Both the position numbers and the translations under genes were made by a program. Of a stretch of DNA of 37,232 nt, positions 25,073-32,473 are shown in pieces. Every line of letters begins with the position of its first letter. Position 1 is the first letter of the stretch. Location: the NCBI GenBank assembly GCA_039680605.1, contig JBDKTA010000029.1, positions 1 through 37,232 of the forward strand. Reading direction: 5' to 3'. The DNA is from Planctomycetaceae bacterium. GTDB lineage: Bacteria > Planctomycetota > Phycisphaerae > SM23-33. The notes beneath the pieces were generated by a model. It saw only the letters and a list, made by a program, of their open reading frames with translations, searched no databases and was not told where the DNA came from.

Positions 25073-25504
25073 CTACTCATAGCCGTACGCGGCCTTGTCG
25101 GCTGTCAGGTCTCGGCCGTCGGTGGTAATCAGGCCGCCGCGGCGGCAACTGAGGCGATAGTCGGCAAAGCCCGCGCCTTCGAGCTTTCCGGGAAAGTCGA
25201 TCTTGCCCAGCAGCGTCGAGACGACGCCGGCCTCGGCCAGGCGCTGCGCCCAGGTGCGCAGGTCTGCCGGCACGGGCACGCCGTTGGCCCAGTGGCCGAT
25301 CTCGAAGTTGTACTTGCCCGACATGTAGCAGCTTCGCGCCGGTCCGCAGACCGGGCTGTTGCAGTAGGCGTTGGTGAAGACCGCCCCGCCCGCGGCCAGA
25401 GCGTCCAGCGCCGGCGTCCGCACGTGCGGATGGCCGAGATATCCCGCCATCCGCCAGTGGTGATGGTCGCTGACGATCACGAGAATGTTGGGCTTTGTTT
25501 TCAT
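25073..25504 (-). pseudogene. Truncated sulfatase (N-terminal third only)
   Basis: 143 residues that begin as a normal sulfatase: NILVIVSDHHHWRMAGYLG with the metal-binding SD, and the formylglycine motif C-G-P-A-R (NSPVCGPARSCYMSG). It stops at KAAYGYE, whereas the family is normally 450-500 residues long. The break falls at a stretch of short repeats that runs into the start of the intact sulfatase. The central and C-terminal metal-binding and substrate residues are missing, so it cannot be active. It follows the arylsulfotransferase fragment by 9 nt on the same strand, as in an operon. Confidence 0.82.
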
Positions 25505-25513
25505 GGCGGCGGC

Positions 25514-25783
25514 CTACTCCAGCGGTGCGTCGGGCGCGATGCGCAGTTCCGTCGGCGGCGTGACGGGAATTTCCTTTGGGCGGCCCAGGGCCGCGGCGGG
25601 CGGGCAGAAGTCGTAGGGATAGCGGTATGAGCGGCTGGCGTTGCCGACGTGCTCCCAAACGATTTCCTTCTCGGGCGTCACTTCAAACGCCCGCCGCTCC
25701 TGCGACGAGCAGATCAGCGTGTACCCGTTGCAGCAGCGCTCGGGCTTGTAGAGCGTCATGCCGATGGGATAGGCGGTAAGCAT
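25514..25783 (-). pseudogene. C-terminal fragment of an arylsulfotransferase-like beta-propeller protein
   Basis: Only the last 89 or so codons look like protein: NGYTLICSSQERRAFEVTPEKEIVWEH and the following YRYPYDFCPP resemble the repeating blade and closing segment of arylsulfotransferase-like (ASST) propeller proteins. The frame stays open upstream to about 26041, but that part is hairpin-repeat sequence, not family sequence. The upstream blades and the catalytic His are gone. With the truncated sulfatase beside it, it looks like what is left of a sulfate-ester operon. Confidence 0.6.
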
Positions 25784-26093
25784 GCCGGGATTATAGGCTG
25801 CCCCCACCCGTCTGGGCCAGCACTGGTGGCTATGGCCGGCCACTGGTGCGGAGGAATGTGTTTGGGTACACTTTGCCAGCCGTGCCGCGGCATGATTTCT
25901 TCGGGGAGCATGGGCGAGACGCCCATGCCACACAGACGCGCGGGCGAGACGCCCGCGATACGGGAAGGATGCTTGCATCTGCGATTGCGAAGGGCATAAT
26001 TGAACGCCCCGGGGACATGGCGGCTGGGCGACGGCCGCCACGGCACCTGGGCAAATTAGATCGTATCCTGACTAGATACCAAAGGAGACCATC
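25784..26093. other. Gene-free gap holding hairpin repeats and the isomerase promoter region
   Basis: No gene is seen. Two hairpin units lie at 25906-25965: CATGGGC/GCCCATG, then CGCGGGC/GCCCGCG, both with loop GAGAC. The second is the only CGC-type stem in the window. A short inverted repeat, GTATC-7 nt-GATAC, lies near 26064-26080, just before the ribosome site AGGAG of the isomerase gene. Confidence 0.7.
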
Positions 26094-27056
26094 ATGAAGC
26101 TTGGCGTGATGTCGGCGTGTTTCGGCGGTATGGAACTTAAGGACGCCCTGGCGTACTGCCAGAAGGTCGGGCTCGACGCCATCGAGCTGCCGGCCGGCGG
26201 GTACCCCGGCGACCCGTGGAAGCTCTCGGGCGTACACAAGAACAAGGCCCGCCTGGCCGAGCTCAAGAAGATGGTCGCAGGCGCCGGCCTGGTCGTGCAG
26301 GGCATCGCCGTGCATGGCAACCCGGTCAGCCCCGACAAGAAACTCGCCAAGGCCCACGCCGACGCCCATCGCAACGCCGTGCTGCTGGCGGCCGAGTTCA
26401 ACACCGTCGTGATCAACTTCTCGGGCTGCCCCGGCGGCTCGCCGACGGACAAGACGCCCAACTTCATCACCTGCCCGTGGCCGGATGAGTTCGCGGCGGC
26501 CTCGAAGTACCAGTGGGACAAGGTCATCATCCCCTTCTGGAAGAAGGAGAACGATTTCGCCGCCAAGGCCGGCGTGAAGATCGCCTTCGAGGCGCACCCG
26601 GGCATGGTGCTGCACAATCCCGAAGACATCGTCCGCCTGCGCAATGCCGCCGGCAAGGCCCTGGGCGCCAACCTCGACCCGAGCCACTTCTTCTGGCAGG
26701 GGATCGACCCGGTCGAGTCGGCCCGCTACCTGGGCGAGAACAAGTGCATCTTCCACGTTCACGCCAAGGACTGCTGGATCAACCCGGCCGCCCGCGGCAC
26801 GTGCGGCAACCTGGACGTCAAGAGCTACGGCGATGTCAAGAACCGCGGCTGGGTCTTCCGCACCGTCGGCTACGGCCACGGCGACGAGTTCTGGAAGCCG
26901 TTCATGGAAATGCTCCGCCTGTACGACTACGACGGCGTGATCTCGATCGAGCACGAAGACTCGCTGATGAGCATGGGCGAAGGCTTCGAGAAGGCTGTCA
27001 ATTACCTCAAGGGCCTGATCATCCGCGATAAGGTCGGCAAGGCGTGGTGGTTCTAG
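26094..27056 (+). CDS. Sugar phosphate isomerase/epimerase-like TIM barrel
   Basis: A 320-residue protein of the xylose isomerase-like TIM barrel superfamily. The expected metal-ligand set is visible: E166 (AFEAHPG), D195 and H198 (NLDPSHF), H221/H223 (FHVHAKD) and E286 (ISIEHEDS). Length and motifs are complete. The start has a strong AGGAG site 6 nt upstream. Members isomerise or epimerise sugars or related polyols; planctomycetes carry many, and the substrate cannot be assigned. No signal peptide, so cytoplasmic. It stands alone between repeat-rich gaps, and a CTAGCGGC-GAA-GCCGCTAG hairpin overlaps its stop codon. Confidence 0.9.
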   Translation: MKLGVMSACFGGMELKDALAYCQKVGLDAIELPAGGYPGDPWKLSGVHKNKARLAELKKMVAGAGLVVQGIAVHGNPVSPDKKLAKAHADAHRNAVLLAAEFNTVVINFSGCPGGSPTDKTPNFITCPWPDEFAAASKYQWDKVIIPFWKKENDFAAKAGVKIAFEAHPGMVLHNPEDIVRLRNAAGKALGANLDPSHFFWQGIDPVESARYLGENKCIFHVHAKDCWINPAARGTCGNLDVKSYGDVKNRGWVFRTVGYGHGDEFWKPFMEMLRLYDYDGVISIEHEDSLMSMGEGFEKAVNYLKGLIIRDKVGKAWWF

Positions 27057-27217
27057 CGGCGAAGCCGCTAGAGCGGGAGAGCGGAGAAAGTAGAGAGTTG
27101 AGGCGGCCGGATAGGTCCCGATTCAAACCAGGCCGCTCTTCCGCGGTCTACTTTCTCCTCTCTACTTTCCGGGATGCCCGGTGCCGTGGCGGGAGCCCAA
27201 AGGGCGACAGCCACGAC
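27053..27217 (+). repeat. Cluster of inverted repeats after the isomerase gene
   Basis: Three structures lie in the gene-free gap 27057-27296. CTAGCGGC (27053-27060) pairs with GCCGCTAG (27064-27071) across the isomerase stop codon. GAAAGTAGAGAG (27086-27097) pairs perfectly with 27158-27169. A third copy of the GTGCCGTGGC hairpin element lies at 27177-27217. None has a T tract, so none is a classic terminator. Confidence 0.75.
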
Positions 27218-27271
27218 GAAGCAGCGACAACAGGCGGCGGGTCGAGCATCACTCGGCCCGCCGCTTCTCTG

Positions 27272-27277
27272 TATAAT
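27272..27277 (+). promoter_or_regulatory. Candidate -10 box of the RHH antitoxin gene
   Basis: A perfect TATAAT stands 20 nt before the ATG at 27297. I see no good -35 at the normal distance. Confidence 0.3.
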
Positions 27278-27296
27278 AATGATGCGGGAGTTCATC

Positions 27297-27527
27297 ATGC
27301 GCAAGACTGTCACGCTCAAGCTCGATAATCACGTTTACGAACTGTTTCGCTCCGCCGCGCGAGCACAGGGGCAAACGGTTTCGCAATTCATTATCGATGC
27401 GGCCTTGTCACATCTTGATGACTTCGACGCGGAGATGGAGGAGATTCTCTCGGACACCAAACTCCTGAAGCGCCTCAAGAAGGGTTCGCGAGATGGGTGT
27501 GCGCTGAGGGGCAAGTTCGTTGATTGA
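27297..27527 (+). CDS. Ribbon-helix-helix antitoxin-like protein, orphan
   Basis: A 76-residue protein. The start is set by GGGAG 6 nt upstream; earlier in-frame starts lie in repeat sequence. The N-terminal MRKTVTLKLDNHVYELFRSA and QTVSQFIIDAAL form a strand-helix-helix of the CopG/Arc type that binds DNA as a dimer. The acidic middle and basic tail (LLKRLKKGSRDG) look like the toxin-binding extension of type II antitoxins. No complete toxin gene follows. A 14-codon frame, TTG 27520 to TAG 27562, overlaps the antitoxin stop the way a toxin start would and may be a toxin remnant. It could also be an independent regulator. Confidence 0.72.
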   Translation: MRKTVTLKLDNHVYELFRSAARAQGQTVSQFIIDAALSHLDDFDAEMEEILSDTKLLKRLKKGSRDGCALRGKFVD

Positions 27528-27630
27528 GCCTCATAAAGAACGCTCGCAGTATTCGGCGAGTTAGCATATTCTTCTGTGGTCGTACCGGGGCCGGCCAGGA
27601 GCCGGCGCCGGCTAACTGAAAGGGAACGCC

Positions 27631-28263
27631 ATGAATGCGTTGCAGCTTCGTCGTTCGTCGGGCAAGGCCGCTGGGTGGATCATTGCCCTGGTGGTCATCG
27701 CCCTTATCGTCCTGTCGGCGGTGATGTACTACATCTCGACGTACAACACGCTGGTGAAGCTGGACGAGGGCGTCAAGAGCGCGTGGGGCGATGTCGAGAC
27801 GACCTACCAGCGCCGCATGGACCTGATCCCCAACCTCGTCTCGACGGTCAAGGGCTATGCCGACTTCGAGAAGTCGACGCTGACGGCCGTCATCGAGGCC
27901 CGCGCCAAAGCCACCCAGACGGTCATCAAGGCCGACCAGGTGACCAACCCCGAGCAGTTCCAGAAGTTCCAGCAGGCCCAGTCGGAGCTCTCGTCGGCGT
28001 TGTCGCGGCTGATGGTCGTCGTCGAGCGTTACCCCGAGCTCAAGGCCAACAACAGCTTCCTGCGCCTGCAGGACGAACTGGCCGGCACGGAGAACCGTAT
28101 CGCCGTGGCGCGCAAGCGGTTCAACGACGCCGCCCGCGACTACAACACCACGCGCCGCGGATTCTTCGCCTCGATGGTCGCCGACCGCGCGGGCTTCAAG
28201 GAAGCCCAGTACTTCAAGGCCGAAGAGCGGGCAGCCACCGCCCCGGCGGTGAAGTTTGACTAG
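27631..28263 (+). CDS. lemA: LemA family protein
   Basis: A 210-residue LemA protein. One membrane helix at about residues 15-38 is followed by the family signature VKSAWGDVETTYQRRMDLIPNLV and a long helical domain with RIAVARKRFNDAARDYNT near the end. The C-terminal domain usually faces outside. LemA's biochemical role is not settled; it is commonly found next to TPM-domain genes, exactly as here. AAGGGAA upstream supports the start. The preceding 103-nt gap contains a perfect 14-bp palindrome, AGCCGGCGCCGGCT, at 27600-27613. Its stop lies inside the next gene. Confidence 0.92.
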   Translation: MNALQLRRSSGKAAGWIIALVVIALIVLSAVMYYISTYNTLVKLDEGVKSAWGDVETTYQRRMDLIPNLVSTVKGYADFEKSTLTAVIEARAKATQTVIKADQVTNPEQFQKFQQAQSELSSALSRLMVVVERYPELKANNSFLRLQDELAGTENRIAVARKRFNDAARDYNTTRRGFFASMVADRAGFKEAQYFKAEERAATAPAVKFD

Positions 28264-29134
28264 GCGCCTCAAAAGCCGATTCGCCGCAGCGGTTCTGGCG
28301 GCATGCATGCTGGCGCTGGCGGTGCCGGCGCGAGCCGACGCCCCGCCGCTGGGCAGCCCCCAGGGCTTCGTGAACGATCGCGCGGGCGTTCTGACGGCCG
28401 AGCAGCGCAGTGCTCTGGAGCAGAAGCTGCGCGGCTACGCCGATGGCGAGCCGTTCGTCCAGATCGTCGTGCTGACGGTGGAGACGCTGGGCGGCGAGCC
28501 GGTCGAGGATTATGCCCAGAAGGTCTTCGACACCTGGAAGATCGGCCAGAAGGGCAAGGACAACGGCGTGCTGCTGCTGATCGCCGTCAAGGACCGCAAG
28601 CTGCGCATCCACAGCGGCTACGGCGTCGAGGGCAAGCTGACCGACGGGACGGCCGGCGACATCATCCGATACGAGATCACGCCGGCGTTCAAGAACAACG
28701 ATTACGCGGCCGGCATCAACGCCGGCTGCGAGGCCATCGCCAAGGTGCTCACCGGCGAGTTTGACGCATCGAGCCGCTGGCAGCGTGACTTCGACAATCT
28801 CAGCGAAGGGCGCTTCTTCCTGGGCGCGATTGTCGCCATGATCGGCGGCGGCGTTGCGGGCCTGATATGGAAGAAGCACAAGATCGGCGGGTTGCTGGGG
28901 CTGATCGTCGCCATCGGGGCAATTGGGTTGCTGATCTGGTCGTGCATAGCGGCTTTCTTCTGGCTGTTTGCGATCATCGCGTTTATGAAGGGGCTGGGTG
29001 CCGGGGGCGGCCGCAGCGGAGGATTCTTCGGCGGCTCGGGCGGAGGCTGGAGCAGTGGCGGCGGCGGGGGTGGGGGCTTTGGCGGATTCGGCGGCGGCAG
29101 CAGCGGCGGCGGCGGGGCGTCGGGGAGCTGGTGA
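28256..29134 (+). CDS. TPM-domain (YgcG-like) exported membrane protein
   Basis: A 292-residue protein. The start is TTG 28256, overlapping the LemA stop by 8 nt; this gives a good signal peptide ending near PARA-DAPPL. The TPM domain covers about residues 35-170: VNDRAGVLTAEQRSALE, QIVVLTVETLGG, GVLLLIAVKDRKLRIHSGYG. Two or three membrane helices follow (about 185-245). The last 45 residues are almost all Gly and Ser, as in many YgcG proteins. TPM domains are linked to membrane-protein repair or phosphatase-like roles in other organisms. The function here is inferred only from the LemA-TPM pairing. Confidence 0.9.
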   Translation: MTRRLKSRFAAAVLAACMLALAVPARADAPPLGSPQGFVNDRAGVLTAEQRSALEQKLRGYADGEPFVQIVVLTVETLGGEPVEDYAQKVFDTWKIGQKGKDNGVLLLIAVKDRKLRIHSGYGVEGKLTDGTAGDIIRYEITPAFKNNDYAAGINAGCEAIAKVLTGEFDASSRWQRDFDNLSEGRFFLGAIVAMIGGGVAGLIWKKHKIGGLLGLIVAIGAIGLLIWSCIAAFFWLFAIIAFMKGLGAGGGRSGGFFGGSGGGWSSGGGGGGGFGGFGGGSSGGGGASGSW

Positions 29135-29138
29135 CGAC

Positions 29139-29828
29139 ATGAAGAATATCGCACTGACACTGCTCAATGACGACCAGAAGGCCCGCGTGCGGGCGGCTAT
29201 CGTCGACCTGGAGCGCACCACCAACGCCGAGGTCGTCGCCGCGCTGGTGGATTGCTCGCGGCCTTACTATCGCGTCGAGCTGCTGGCCGGTGCCGTTGCA
29301 CTCGCCGCGTACGCCATCGTGGCCGGAGCGATGGTGACCGTTTGCACGATCATGGCCGCGCGCTCGTGGGCGGTGTGGGTTACGCTGCTGAGCAGTTGGA
29401 CGCCGTGGGTCATCGGCGCGCCGATCGTCTTCGTGCTCGGAGCGCTGCTGGGCAAGGTGCGGGCGGTGGCGTCGCGGCTGATCTCCGCCGCCGAGCGCCG
29501 CCAAGCCGCCCTGGAGCGCGCCGAGACCCTGTTCATCAAGCAGCGAATGTTCAAGACCGGCGACGGCACGGGCCTGCTGCTGGCGGGGTTCCTCTTCGAG
29601 CGCGTGGCGGTGGTCTACGGCGACGCGGCCGTCAACGCCGTCGTGAAGACCCAGGACTGGCAGGCGGCTGTCGACACGCTCGTGGCGGGCCTGCACAGCG
29701 GCAAAGGCGAGATGATTGCCAACGCATACGTACAGGCGCTGGGGCAGCTCCGAACGTTGCTGGCCGACAAGCTCCCCCCGACGGCCGCCAATCCCGATGA
29801 GTTGCCCAACGAGTTGATCGTCGAGTGA
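29139..29828 (+). CDS. Second TPM-domain membrane protein
   Basis: A 229-residue protein starting 4 nt after the YgcG-like gene; a longer upstream frame is only the out-of-frame reading of the Gly-rich tail. The opening LNDDQKARVRAAIVDLERTTNAEVVAALVD and the later YGDAAVNAVVKTQDWQAAVDTLVAGLHSG match the two halves of a TPM domain. Two membrane helices (about residues 48-105) are inserted between them. It completes a LemA-TPM-TPM operon. A short gap with a TTCCACTATTCC-type AT-rich stretch separates it from surE. Confidence 0.82.
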   Translation: MKNIALTLLNDDQKARVRAAIVDLERTTNAEVVAALVDCSRPYYRVELLAGAVALAAYAIVAGAMVTVCTIMAARSWAVWVTLLSSWTPWVIGAPIVFVLGALLGKVRAVASRLISAAERRQAALERAETLFIKQRMFKTGDGTGLLLAGFLFERVAVVYGDAAVNAVVKTQDWQAAVDTLVAGLHSGKGEMIANAYVQALGQLRTLLADKLPPTAANPDELPNELIVE

Positions 29829-29913
29829 TAAAGCATCCGCCTCCGATTTTCATGCTTCAATATTCCACTATTCCATCCTTCCGTTTCTACGTTGTAAGGC
29901 ATAATCTTCTGCC

Positions 29914-30690
29914 ATGAAGATCCTCGTGTGCAATGACGATGGCATTCTCGCGCCGGGGCTGGCGGCGCTGCGGTCTTGCGTGGCCGATGTCGGCGACGTG
30001 ACGGTCGTCGCGCCGGACACGCCGCAGTCGGCGGCGGGGCATGCCATCACGCTGACGCACCCGCTGACGGCCCAGCACGTCAAGGTCGGCGAGGGGGCGT
30101 GGGGGTTCGGGGGCATCAGCGTTGACGGGCGACCGGCTGACTGCGTGCGGCTGGCCGTGCGCAACCTCATGGAGACTCCGCCGGACCTGGTGCTCTCGGG
30201 CATCAACGCCGGGGCCAACGTCGGCGTCAACGTGTTCTACAGCGGCACGGTCGCCGCGGCCGTCGAGGCGGTCATGTGCGGCATCCCGGCGGTGGCGTTT
30301 TCGGCCAAGATGACCGGCGGGACGGCCGACTTCGCCCGCTGCAGCCGCCTGTGCCGCTGGGTGCTCGACCGCCTGCTGGCCGGGCCGATGTCACGCGACG
30401 TGGTCATCAACGTAAATATCCCGCTGCTCAAGGAAGGCTGGCCCATCGGCGTGCGGGTCTGCGTCCAATCCACCGCCGGCCTCGACGATCGCTACGAGCT
30501 CGACGTGAACATCCCCGGCCGCGCGTACCGCCTCAGCGACACGTACGGGTTCTTCCCCACCGAGCACGAGACCGACGTGACAGCCCTGGACGAAGGCTTC
30601 ATCACCATCACCCCGCTGCACGTGGACCTGACCAGCCGCACGAACATGGCCAAACTCGAAGAAATCCCCTGGGGCGCCCCGCCGGCGTAA
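29914..30690 (+). CDS. surE: 5'/3'-nucleotidase SurE
   Basis: A 258-residue SurE. All metal ligands are present: D8-D9 (CNDDG), S39 (DTPQSAAGH) and N98 (SGINAGANVG). It dephosphorylates nucleoside monophosphates in the cytoplasm and is often tied to stationary-phase survival. Here it stands alone between the TPM operon and a terminator-like hairpin (30699-30721), facing a minus-strand gene. Confidence 0.95.
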   Translation: MKILVCNDDGILAPGLAALRSCVADVGDVTVVAPDTPQSAAGHAITLTHPLTAQHVKVGEGAWGFGGISVDGRPADCVRLAVRNLMETPPDLVLSGINAGANVGVNVFYSGTVAAAVEAVMCGIPAVAFSAKMTGGTADFARCSRLCRWVLDRLLAGPMSRDVVINVNIPLLKEGWPIGVRVCVQSTAGLDDRYELDVNIPGRAYRLSDTYGFFPTEHETDVTALDEGFITITPLHVDLTSRTNMAKLEEIPWGAPPA

Positions 30691-30698
30691 TATGGAGT

Positions 30699-30721
30699 GC
30701 GGCGGCCAGAGCCGCCGCTTT
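30699..30721 (+). terminator. Terminator-like hairpin after surE
   Basis: GCGGCGGC (30699-30706) pairs with GCCGCCGC (30711-30718) around a 4-nt loop and is followed by TTT. It sits in the 61-bp gap between convergent genes and could serve surE. The T tract is short. Confidence 0.55.
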
Positions 30722-30751
30722 GGCAGTTCTTCGAGCAAAGCAACACGTTAG

Positions 30752-32314
30752 TCACCGCTTGAGCATCGCCTCGATCTGCCTGATGGCCTCTTCCGCCTCG
30801 GCGGCCGCGCGACGGGCATCAGCCAGCTCATGGGGATCAAGGCTTTTCTGCATATCTTCTTCCCGGAGCGTCGAAAGGTCGCTTTTCATAACTGGAACAA
30901 GCTTTTCGACGACTTCAACTCGAACAGCCTGCTGAGCCAGCATCTGCCGCAGCAGAGTCGCTCGCTGCTGTAATCTCTTAATCGTGTCCTTAATCACACC
31001 AGAGAAGTCGACCAGGTAGCAGGTCCCTCGGACTCGTTCAAGACTGACCAGGTCGCGACCAATGTTCTGGGCGGCAGAGGTCAAAGCCTTTGCCTCGGCC
31101 GCTGTCAGCAGCTTTCGTGCCGCCAATGTCTCCGCGGCTTGAGGTATTCGCTGGAAATACGTGGCAATGAAATCCATCTGCGCATCAGACACCGCTTGGC
31201 TAGGCCAAGCCTCCAAGGCCCAGGCCATAACGATCATTTTCCATTGGCTCTCTTTTGCCAGATCGCCGGAGACGCTGGCCTTCTCTACCAGGCGATCCAG
31301 GATGTCCCAAGTCTGCTTTGCGAGCTCGCCGGAATTATTCTTCGACAGGGCCAGGTCAGTACCGGCGCTGAAGGCAAGAGCGAGGAGTACCTCTTTTCGG
31401 ATCGAGGGCGCCTCGGCAAGTTTTTGCAGGTAGGGCAGACGACGTTCTATCCGCTTCAGGACATCGTGCTCAGGTTCATTCAAAAGAAGTTCTCGGAACC
31501 GTTCCAAAAAACGCTGGCGGTCCTGCGGTGAAGCTTTCTTCCACTCCGGCGCAAGCGAATCCGGGATTTGCGTCGCGTACAACATCTCAGCCATCATCTT
31601 GAATTCATTGCGAACTGCAAAAGCTTCCGGCAGGCCCAGGTATCCCCCCAGGTACAGCCCATCAATCTGCTTTATGCACAGGCAGAGCGACTCGCTCTTG
31701 GTCTTGCGATCGCCGATCTTGTCCGGGGTTTGATATTTTGACGTTGCCTCGGCCAGACAAGTTTGCCAAAGACTCTGCAGCCCTGCCCAATACTTCCCCG
31801 CCTCCCCTAGAGGGATCTCAGACGCCTGAGCATTGTAGATCGCCTCGAGTACCTGCTCAGATCGCGCATCAAGCTTCTTCACGGTCGCTTGCTGCTCGGC
31901 ACTCAGGGTCCGATCCTTGACGGCTGTGTGGAAGGCTTCCGATTCGGTGCTGTGCCATTTGATCAAGTGGCTGGCGAGCCGGTCGGAGATTATCTGATTG
32001 TCCGGATAATCCTCGATCTTATCAAGGTTGCGGGAAAAACGCTCCGCCGCCTGGTCGAACTCCGCCGGCGCTGGGGCCGAGGCGGGGGCTTTGTGCCCGC
32101 TGAAGCTCTTGAGCCAATCGCTCGAGGGGTCGCTATTGCATCCGCTCGCGATGCCCAGCAGCCCCAGCGCCGCGGCCACGAGGCGGCGTTTCCATGCCGG
32201 GCCGGTCTCCGCCGCGCACGAGGGGGAACGGCCGACCAGAAAGAGGATGGCGATCAGGATCAGCCCCAGGATGCCCAGCGCAACCCACCCCGCCGATATC
32301 AGTCTTTGTGGCAT
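30752..32314 (-). CDS. Unidentified membrane-anchored helical protein
   Basis: A 520-residue protein I do not recognise. A first hydrophobic helix (about residues 8-27) is followed by a second one (about 46-57) that ends in a lipobox-like I-A-S-G-C59, so it may be held by a helix, a lipid, or both. An Ala/Pro linker follows. The rest is predicted to be almost all helix, with a charged coiled-coil-like end (ADARRAAAEAEEAIRQIEAML). No catalytic motif stands out. GGGGAG 8 nt upstream supports the start. Codon use is visibly less GC-rich than in the genes on either side, which hints at later acquisition or relaxed selection. Confidence 0.8.
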   Translation of the reverse strand: MPQRLISAGWVALGILGLILIAILFLVGRSPSCAAETGPAWKRRLVAAALGLLGIASGCNSDPSSDWLKSFSGHKAPASAPAPAEFDQAAERFSRNLDKIEDYPDNQIISDRLASHLIKWHSTESEAFHTAVKDRTLSAEQQATVKKLDARSEQVLEAIYNAQASEIPLGEAGKYWAGLQSLWQTCLAEATSKYQTPDKIGDRKTKSESLCLCIKQIDGLYLGGYLGLPEAFAVRNEFKMMAEMLYATQIPDSLAPEWKKASPQDRQRFLERFRELLLNEPEHDVLKRIERRLPYLQKLAEAPSIRKEVLLALAFSAGTDLALSKNNSGELAKQTWDILDRLVEKASVSGDLAKESQWKMIVMAWALEAWPSQAVSDAQMDFIATYFQRIPQAAETLAARKLLTAAEAKALTSAAQNIGRDLVSLERVRGTCYLVDFSGVIKDTIKRLQQRATLLRQMLAQQAVRVEVVEKLVPVMKSDLSTLREEDMQKSLDPHELADARRAAAEAEEAIRQIEAMLKR

Positions 32315-32397
32315 AGGTCATCTCCCCGAAGATGGGAGTATTGTACCGCCCGTCGGCGGGTTCGCCCATTGCGCACAAATGGAAAAACAGAGAATGG

Positions 32398-32473
32398 GGA
32401 GCACGGGCGAGACGCCCGTGCCACTCACGGGCAGGATGCCCGTGCTACTCATGGGCGGGACGCCCATGCTACT
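32398..32473. repeat. Three tandem 24-bp hairpin units
   Basis: Units start at 32402, 32426 and 32450, exactly 24 bp apart. Stems and loops: CACGGGC-GAGAC-GCCCGTG, CACGGGC-AGGAT-GCCCGTG, CATGGGC-GGGAC-GCCCATG. The last unit runs to the stop codon of tex. The remainder of the gap up to 32314 shows no gene. Confidence 0.93.

Noticed and set aside
23483-25630. Plus-strand frame of about 715 codons across the sulfatase region, and another of about 687 codons opposite tex (32739-34802)
   Set aside because: Both are shadows of minus-strand genes with conserved catalytic or RNA-binding motifs; no family signature in the translations.
25784-26041. N-terminal half of a 175-codon minus-strand frame before the arylsulfotransferase fragment
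   Set aside because: It translates hairpin repeats (RLARASVWHGRLAHAP); only the part after 25783 resembles a protein family.
27174-27296. Longer start of the RHH protein
   Set aside because: The extra residues come from the GTGCCGTGGC repeat; the internal ATG has a ribosome site and aligns with the RHH fold.
32402-32473. Tandem 24-bp repeats as a CRISPR array
   Set aside because: The units are contiguous with no unique spacers, are found also inside genes, and there are no cas genes.
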